Below, in pieces: positions 60,124 to 64,000 of a stretch of 64,000 bases of DNA (its first letter is position 1; each line of letters opens with the position of its first letter). The stretch is from NCBI GenBank assembly GCA_934193515.1, contig CAKPVJ010000004.1, positions 1 through 64,000 on the forward strand, in the 5' to 3' direction. The notes beneath the pieces are model-generated. The model did no database searches. It saw nothing but the letters and a program-made list of their open reading frames with translations, and was not told the DNA's origin. Both the position numbers and the translations under genes were made by a program. The DNA is from an uncultured Megasphaera sp. Its GTDB lineage: Bacteria > Bacillota > Negativicutes > Veillonellales > Megasphaeraceae.

Positions 60124-61011
60124 ATGGAAAATGGAGACAGCAGTTTTTTTACAAACCAAACGATAGGAATTATAGGACTGGGCCTGATTGGCGGTTCGTA
60201 TGCCAAAGGGCTGCGGCGTCTGGGCGTGCAGCATATTTTGGCAGTTGATATCGATGAAGACACACTGGCGCAGGCAAAGGCGGACGGCGTGATTGATGAA
60301 GGATATACCGCAGGGACGGATGCGTTGCAGCAAGCGGATATGCTGATTTTCTGTATGGCAGCAGATGCGATGATTGCCTTTATTGCAGACAATGTGGTAC
60401 ATTTTAAAGAAGACGTGCTGCTGACGGATGTCGCCGGCATCAAGGGGAATACGGCAGAACAAATACGCCGCCTTTTGCCGGACAGCATGGATTTCGTGCC
60501 CGGTCATCCCATGGCAGGCCGGGAAGGCCGGGGCTATGGCATGGCGCAGGCAGAAATTTTCCACAAGGCCAATTATATTATTGTGCCGACGCCAGGTAAT
60601 ACGCCGGCTCATATCCAAAGTATTCGGGATATGGCTAAAGCCTTGGGATGCTCACACGTCGTAACGGTAGATCCGCAGGAACACGATCAGTTCATTGCGT
60701 ATACGAGCAGTCTGCCGCACGTTTTGGCTACGGCTCTTGTCAACAGTGACGCCATGAATCCGTTGACAAAATTTTTTGTTGCCGGCAGTTTCCGCGATGG
60801 AACACGCGTTGCGGACATTAACGCCCCCTTATGGACGCAGTTGTTTTTGTCCAACAAGGACAATCTTTTGTATGAAATCCGTCGCTTCAGCGATTCACTG
60901 CGTGCGTTTTCGATTATGCTGGAGCAGGAAGACGCTAAAAATATGACCCAGTATTTGCAGCAAGCCGCTATGCGGAGAAGGGAATTAGTTCATGAAACAA
61001 ATATACGTTGA
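60124..61011 (+). CDS. tyrA: Prephenate dehydrogenase (295 aa)
   Basis: Oxidatively decarboxylates prephenate to 4-hydroxyphenylpyruvate for tyrosine. The NAD-binding motif GIIGLGLIGGSYAKGL lies at residues 15-30, the substrate-binding FVPGHPMAGREGRGYG near 123-138 and the late HDQFIAYTSSLPHVLA near 180-196. There is no ACT or chorismate mutase domain, so regulation must come from elsewhere, for example from the attenuator. It is preceded by GGGGGT and overlaps aroB by 20 bases. Confidence 0.94.
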   Translation: MENGDSSFFTNQTIGIIGLGLIGGSYAKGLRRLGVQHILAVDIDEDTLAQAKADGVIDEGYTAGTDALQQADMLIFCMAADAMIAFIADNVVHFKEDVLLTDVAGIKGNTAEQIRRLLPDSMDFVPGHPMAGREGRGYGMAQAEIFHKANYIIVPTPGNTPAHIQSIRDMAKALGCSHVVTVDPQEHDQFIAYTSSLPHVLATALVNSDAMNPLTKFFVAGSFRDGTRVADINAPLWTQLFLSNKDNLLYEIRRFSDSLRAFSIMLEQEDAKNMTQYLQQAAMRRRELVHETNIR

Positions 61012-62065
61012 TTTAGGAAAAGATTCCTATACGATTACCATAGAAAATGGGCTGTTGGACCGTGCCGGCAGTTATGTGCGAAGCCTGACCAAGGCGCAGC
61101 ACGTCGCTGTTATCAGTGACGATACCGTAGACAGCTTATACGGCAGCCGGCTGGAAAAGACCTTGCAGAATGAAGGATTCTGCGTGCATCGGCTCATTTT
61201 TCCGGCAGGAGAAAAAAGCAAAAACAGCAGTGAATTATTAACATTATATAAAAAGTTATCTGACGCAGGCATGACGCGCAGCGACTGCATTATTACTTTT
61301 GGCGGCGGCGTAGTCGGCGATTTGGGCGGCTTTGCGGCGGCGACCTTTTTGCGGGGCATTCCGTTCATTCAAATACCGACGACGATTATTTCGCAGGTAG
61401 ACAGCAGTGTCGGCGGCAAAGTAGGCATTGACCTGCCGAGCGGCAAAAACCAGGCAGGCAGTTTTTACCAGCCCAAAGGCGTGCTCATTGACCCGGATTT
61501 GCTGCAGACGCTGCCCAAACGGTTTATTCATGACGGACTGGGTGAAGTCATCAAATACGGCTGTATTCAAGATGCCAAACTATTTGAACTGCTGGAACAA
61601 GCAAATGACGACACGATTGCGGCGTATTGGGAAGATATTATTGAATGCTGCTGCGCCATCAAAGCGCGCATCGTGGAACGAGATGTATTGGATTTGGGAG
61701 AACGGATGCTGCTCAACTTTGGCCATACCATTGGTCATGCCATTGAACGCTGTTACGGCTATGGCTACTACACGCACGGTGAAGGCGTAGCGGCCGGCAT
61801 GGTCATGCTCACGGCCGTAACGGAACAGATGGGAATTACCCAAGCCGGGACGACAGCACGGCTGGCCCGGGTCGTCAAAAAATATGGCCTGCCTGTCCAA
61901 GTAGCCGCTGCAGCAGACGACTTGCTGCAGTATATCAGCAACGATAAGAAAAAGAGAGGCAGTCAAATTACATTGATTGTCCTGCAGCAAATTGGCAAAA
62001 GCAAACTCCTTCCTATACAGGCAGAAGAATTGCCGAAATATATACGAAAGGCAGATATAGAATAA
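60992..62065 (+). CDS. aroB: 3-dehydroquinate synthase (357 aa)
   Basis: Converts DAHP to 3-dehydroquinate using NAD and a divalent metal. FGGGVVGDLGGFAAATFLRG near residues 97-116 binds NAD; VDSSVGGKVGIDLPSGKNQAG near 132-152 is the substrate site; the metal ligands are in GLGEVIKYG near 180, GHTIGHAIE near 247 and HGEGVAAGM near 263. Length is normal. aroA begins at the base after its stop. Confidence 0.96.
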   Translation: MKQIYVDLGKDSYTITIENGLLDRAGSYVRSLTKAQHVAVISDDTVDSLYGSRLEKTLQNEGFCVHRLIFPAGEKSKNSSELLTLYKKLSDAGMTRSDCIITFGGGVVGDLGGFAAATFLRGIPFIQIPTTIISQVDSSVGGKVGIDLPSGKNQAGSFYQPKGVLIDPDLLQTLPKRFIHDGLGEVIKYGCIQDAKLFELLEQANDDTIAAYWEDIIECCCAIKARIVERDVLDLGERMLLNFGHTIGHAIERCYGYGYYTHGEGVAAGMVMLTAVTEQMGITQAGTTARLARVVKKYGLPVQVAAAADDLLQYISNDKKKRGSQITLIVLQQIGKSKLLPIQAEELPKYIRKADIE

Positions 62066-63352
62066 ATGAATATATGTATTACACCCAAAGCACTCAGCGG
62101 TACAGTGGCTATTCCGTCTTCCAAAAGCATCGGTCATCGGGAGCTGATTTGCGCGGCCCTGGCTGAAGGCGAAAGTATCGTCGAAAATATTTCTGTTTCT
62201 CAGGATATTGAAGCGACATGCCGTGTACTGCAGGCCTTGGGGGCTAAGATAGAAGAAATCCCGTCTGCCTATCCGGGGCGCACGGCGTATCGCGTCCAGG
62301 GCGGCGTGCGGCAGCAGGAAAAAGCCGTCACGGCAGACTGCTGTGAGTCCGGCTCGACGCTGCGCTTTCTCATTCCAGTCAGTCTGCTCCATGACCAGAC
62401 CGTGACGTTTGTCGGCCAGGGTAAACTGCCCAAGCGGCCGTTGGACCCGTATTATCAAATCTTTGCAGACCATCAGATTGCCTATACGCTGACGGACGGC
62501 GGCCTGCCCTTGACGATTCAGGGAAAACTGCAGCCAGGCCGCTATGCGTTGGCAGGCAATGTCAGTTCTCAGTTTTTTACAGGCCTGCTGCTGACCCTGC
62601 CGCTGCTGGACGGCGATTCGGTATTGGAAAGCACGACGGCATTGGAATCCCTCAGCTATGTAACGATGACCTTGGACTGCATGGCACGCCACGGCGTGCA
62701 GGTACAGTGGGATGGCAAAAATATGTTCCGTATTCCGGGAAACCAGTCCTACCGGCCAGGTGCATACACCGTCGAAGGCGACTATTCACAGGCTGCGTTT
62801 TGGCTGTCTGCCGGACTTCTTGGCAGGCCCGTGACTTGTACGGGACTGCGGCAGCATTCTTCGCAGGGCGATGAAGCGATTGTTTCCATTTTGCAGGATA
62901 TGGGCGGTGCCGTTACCTATGCAGCAGAAGGAGTACAGGCTATGCCCAGCCCAACGGCAGGCAGAACCATTGATGTAGAAGACTGCCCTGATTTGGTACC
63001 CGTACTGGCGGTGATTGCTTCCTGCAGCAGCGGAGTGACGCATATTACCCATGCGGCGAGAGTGCGGCTGAAAGAATGTGACCGCCTGCATGCGATGGCT
63101 GTCGAGCTGAACAAAATCGGCGCGCACATAGAAGAAGAACCGGAAGGCCTCGTGATACACGGCGTGTCCGGCTTTACCGGCGGCACCGTCGATGGCTGGA
63201 ATGACCATCGTATAGCGATGGCACTGGCAGTCGCTTCACAGCGGTGTCAGCAGCCGCTGACGATTACTGGCGCGTCCTGCGTTCGCAAATCCTATCCTGC
63301 GTTTTGGGAAGATTTTGCGGTGCTGGGCGGCGAATATGAACAGAGAGGATAG
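62066..63352 (+). CDS. aroA: 3-phosphoshikimate 1-carboxyvinyltransferase (EPSP synthase, 428 aa)
   Basis: Transfers the enolpyruvyl group of phosphoenolpyruvate to shikimate 3-phosphate. The SKSIGHRELICAALAEGES segment near residues 16-34, ESGSTLRFLIPV near 91-102 and DHRIAMALAVAS near 380-391 are the characteristic motifs. In the family's LPGSKSxSNR motif it has IPSSKSIGHR, with Gly-His in place of Ser-Asn. The first glyphosate-site loop is ESGSTLRF, with Ser where class I has GNAGTxxR, so it looks like a class II enzyme. Confidence 0.95.
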   Translation: MNICITPKALSGTVAIPSSKSIGHRELICAALAEGESIVENISVSQDIEATCRVLQALGAKIEEIPSAYPGRTAYRVQGGVRQQEKAVTADCCESGSTLRFLIPVSLLHDQTVTFVGQGKLPKRPLDPYYQIFADHQIAYTLTDGGLPLTIQGKLQPGRYALAGNVSSQFFTGLLLTLPLLDGDSVLESTTALESLSYVTMTLDCMARHGVQVQWDGKNMFRIPGNQSYRPGAYTVEGDYSQAAFWLSAGLLGRPVTCTGLRQHSSQGDEAIVSILQDMGGAVTYAAEGVQAMPSPTAGRTIDVEDCPDLVPVLAVIASCSSGVTHITHAARVRLKECDRLHAMAVELNKIGAHIEEEPEGLVIHGVSGFTGGTVDGWNDHRIAMALAVASQRCQQPLTITGASCVRKSYPAFWEDFAVLGGEYEQRG

Positions 63353-63355
63353 CAG

Positions 63356-64000
63356 ATGAATACATTTGGCAAGTATACGACAGTGACTATTTTCGGTGAA
63401 TCCCATGGCACGGCTATCGGTGCCGTCTTGGACGGTCTGCCGTCAGGAGAAGCCATTGACTGGGATGCGGTCCGCACGGAAATGGCACGGCGCGCGCCGG
63501 GAAAAAATGCCCTTTCTACGGCGCGGTCTGAAAAAGATGCTTTTACCATAGACAGCGGCTATTTTAACGGCCATACGACGGGAACACCGCTTTGCATGCG
63601 CATCGTCAACGGCGACCATCATTCTAAAGATTATGACCAGCTGCGTCATGTGATGCGGCCCGGTCATGCCGATTACAGCGGCAAAATTCGTTATAACGGC
63701 TATAATGATTATCGCGGCGGCGGCCACTTTTCCGGCCGTCTGACAGCACCGCTTGTATTTGCCGGTGCCGTTGCGTCACAACTATTAGCACGTCATGGCA
63801 TATCCATTGGTTCTCATATTTTACAAATTGGCAGTGTATGCGACAGGAATTTTTCTCCGCTGGGAGAAGAAACAACGCTCTTGCAGCACTTGAAATCCCA
63901 CACTCTGCCTGTGCTGGATACCGATAAAGCGAAAGCAATGGAAGCCGAAATCCTGGCGGCAAAACAAGAACAGGATTCCGTCGGCGGCATCATCGAATGC
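63356..64000 (+). CDS. aroC: Chorismate synthase, N-terminal part (215 codons, cut by window end)
   Basis: Forms chorismate from EPSP with reduced FMN. The start FGKYTTVTIFGESHGTAIG is diagnostic; RRAPGKNALSTARSEKDAF near residue 45-63 and RPGHADYSGKIRYNGYNDYRGGGHFSGR near 101-128 are the conserved FMN and substrate-binding segments. The gene continues beyond 64000. It follows aroA after three bases, completing the order aroF-tyrA-aroB-aroA-aroC. aroD, aroE and aroK are not seen up to the window end. Confidence 0.95.
   Translation, partial: MNTFGKYTTVTIFGESHGTAIGAVLDGLPSGEAIDWDAVRTEMARRAPGKNALSTARSEKDAFTIDSGYFNGHTTGTPLCMRIVNGDHHSKDYDQLRHVMRPGHADYSGKIRYNGYNDYRGGGHFSGRLTAPLVFAGAVASQLLARHGISIGSHILQIGSVCDRNFSPLGEETTLLQHLKSHTLPVLDTDKAKAMEAEILAAKQEQDSVGGIIEC

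Noticed and set aside
61580..62692. Long minus-strand frame of 370 codons opposite aroB and aroA
   Set aside because: Shadow of strongly conserved genes on the other strand; no ribosome site or known motif. The same holds for long antisense frames at 4799-5656 and 42022-42933.
1..64000. CRISPR arrays, insertion sequences, prophage genes, rRNA genes
   Set aside because: Looked for repeated spacers, transposase motifs and phage structural genes; none seen.

Overview
The window reads as a chromosome segment of a diderm, anaerobic Firmicute of the class Negativicutes, most likely a Megasphaera-like member of the Veillonellales. The grounds are the IspH-ribosomal protein S1 fusion behind cmk and plsC (an arrangement of Clostridia and Negativicutes), Firmicute-type genes (rny, addAB, scpAB, 6S RNA next to rarA) and a lipid A/LPS-type phosphoethanolamine transferase that implies an outer membrane. 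This assignment is inference. Almost all of the window is host-like, tightly packed coding sequence of roughly balanced base composition. I see no prophage, insertion sequence or CRISPR array.

Layout: 1-2415 is a decaying sugar ABC transporter (permease with a deletion and a stop, ATPase with one nonsense codon) plus an intact TIM-barrel isomerase. 2642-9793 holds a HAD phosphatase, transketolase, 6S RNA, rarA and ftsK. 10036-12060 holds a cystine symporter, the eroded remains of an aspartate/glutamate racemase, and a promoter-terminator leader before rny. Five tRNAs (Asp, Phe, Gly, Cys, Leu) follow at 13776-14201. 14344-24520 is a long housekeeping run (scpAB, rluB, FAD oxidoreductase, cmk, plsC, ispH-rpsA, der, plsY, rsmD, coaD). 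24763-33048 holds an rRNA methylase, larB with a stand-alone LarC2, RNase HIII, a YdjC deacetylase, an epimerase, and an ACT protein-hom-thrB-nudC group. 33149-38542 holds MscS, a TVP38 protein, an ADP-ribosylglycohydrolase, an IclR regulator and a radical SAM enzyme. 38688-47317 holds addB-addA and the two serine dehydratase subunits. 47643-56737 is the most accessory part: an M20 hydrolase with a membrane protein, an AT-rich island with a phosphoethanolamine transferase carrying a C9 tract, a twice-interrupted secreted-protein pseudogene, a fluoride riboswitch with crcB, a SUFU-domain protein, a molybdo-hydroxylase FAD subunit, yqeC and a polysaccharide deacetylase.

57061-64000 is aromatic amino acid biosynthesis: an ACT-domain protein, a type I-alpha DAHP synthase on the opposite strand, then aroF (I-beta)-tyrA-aroB-aroA-aroC, the last cut by the window end.

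The most notable feature is a pair of paralogous attenuators. Two unlisted leader peptides of 47 and 56 codons, both containing FTYFSW and very rich in Phe/Tyr/Trp, precede the ACT gene and the aro operon. Each has the same promoter architecture, the same terminator hairpin, and a conserved CACATGAG box complementary to the CTCATGTG of the terminator. This suggests one shared aromatic-amino-acid attenuation circuit. The second highlight is the C9 tract in the phosphoethanolamine transferase, which looks like a phase-variation switch for the cell surface.
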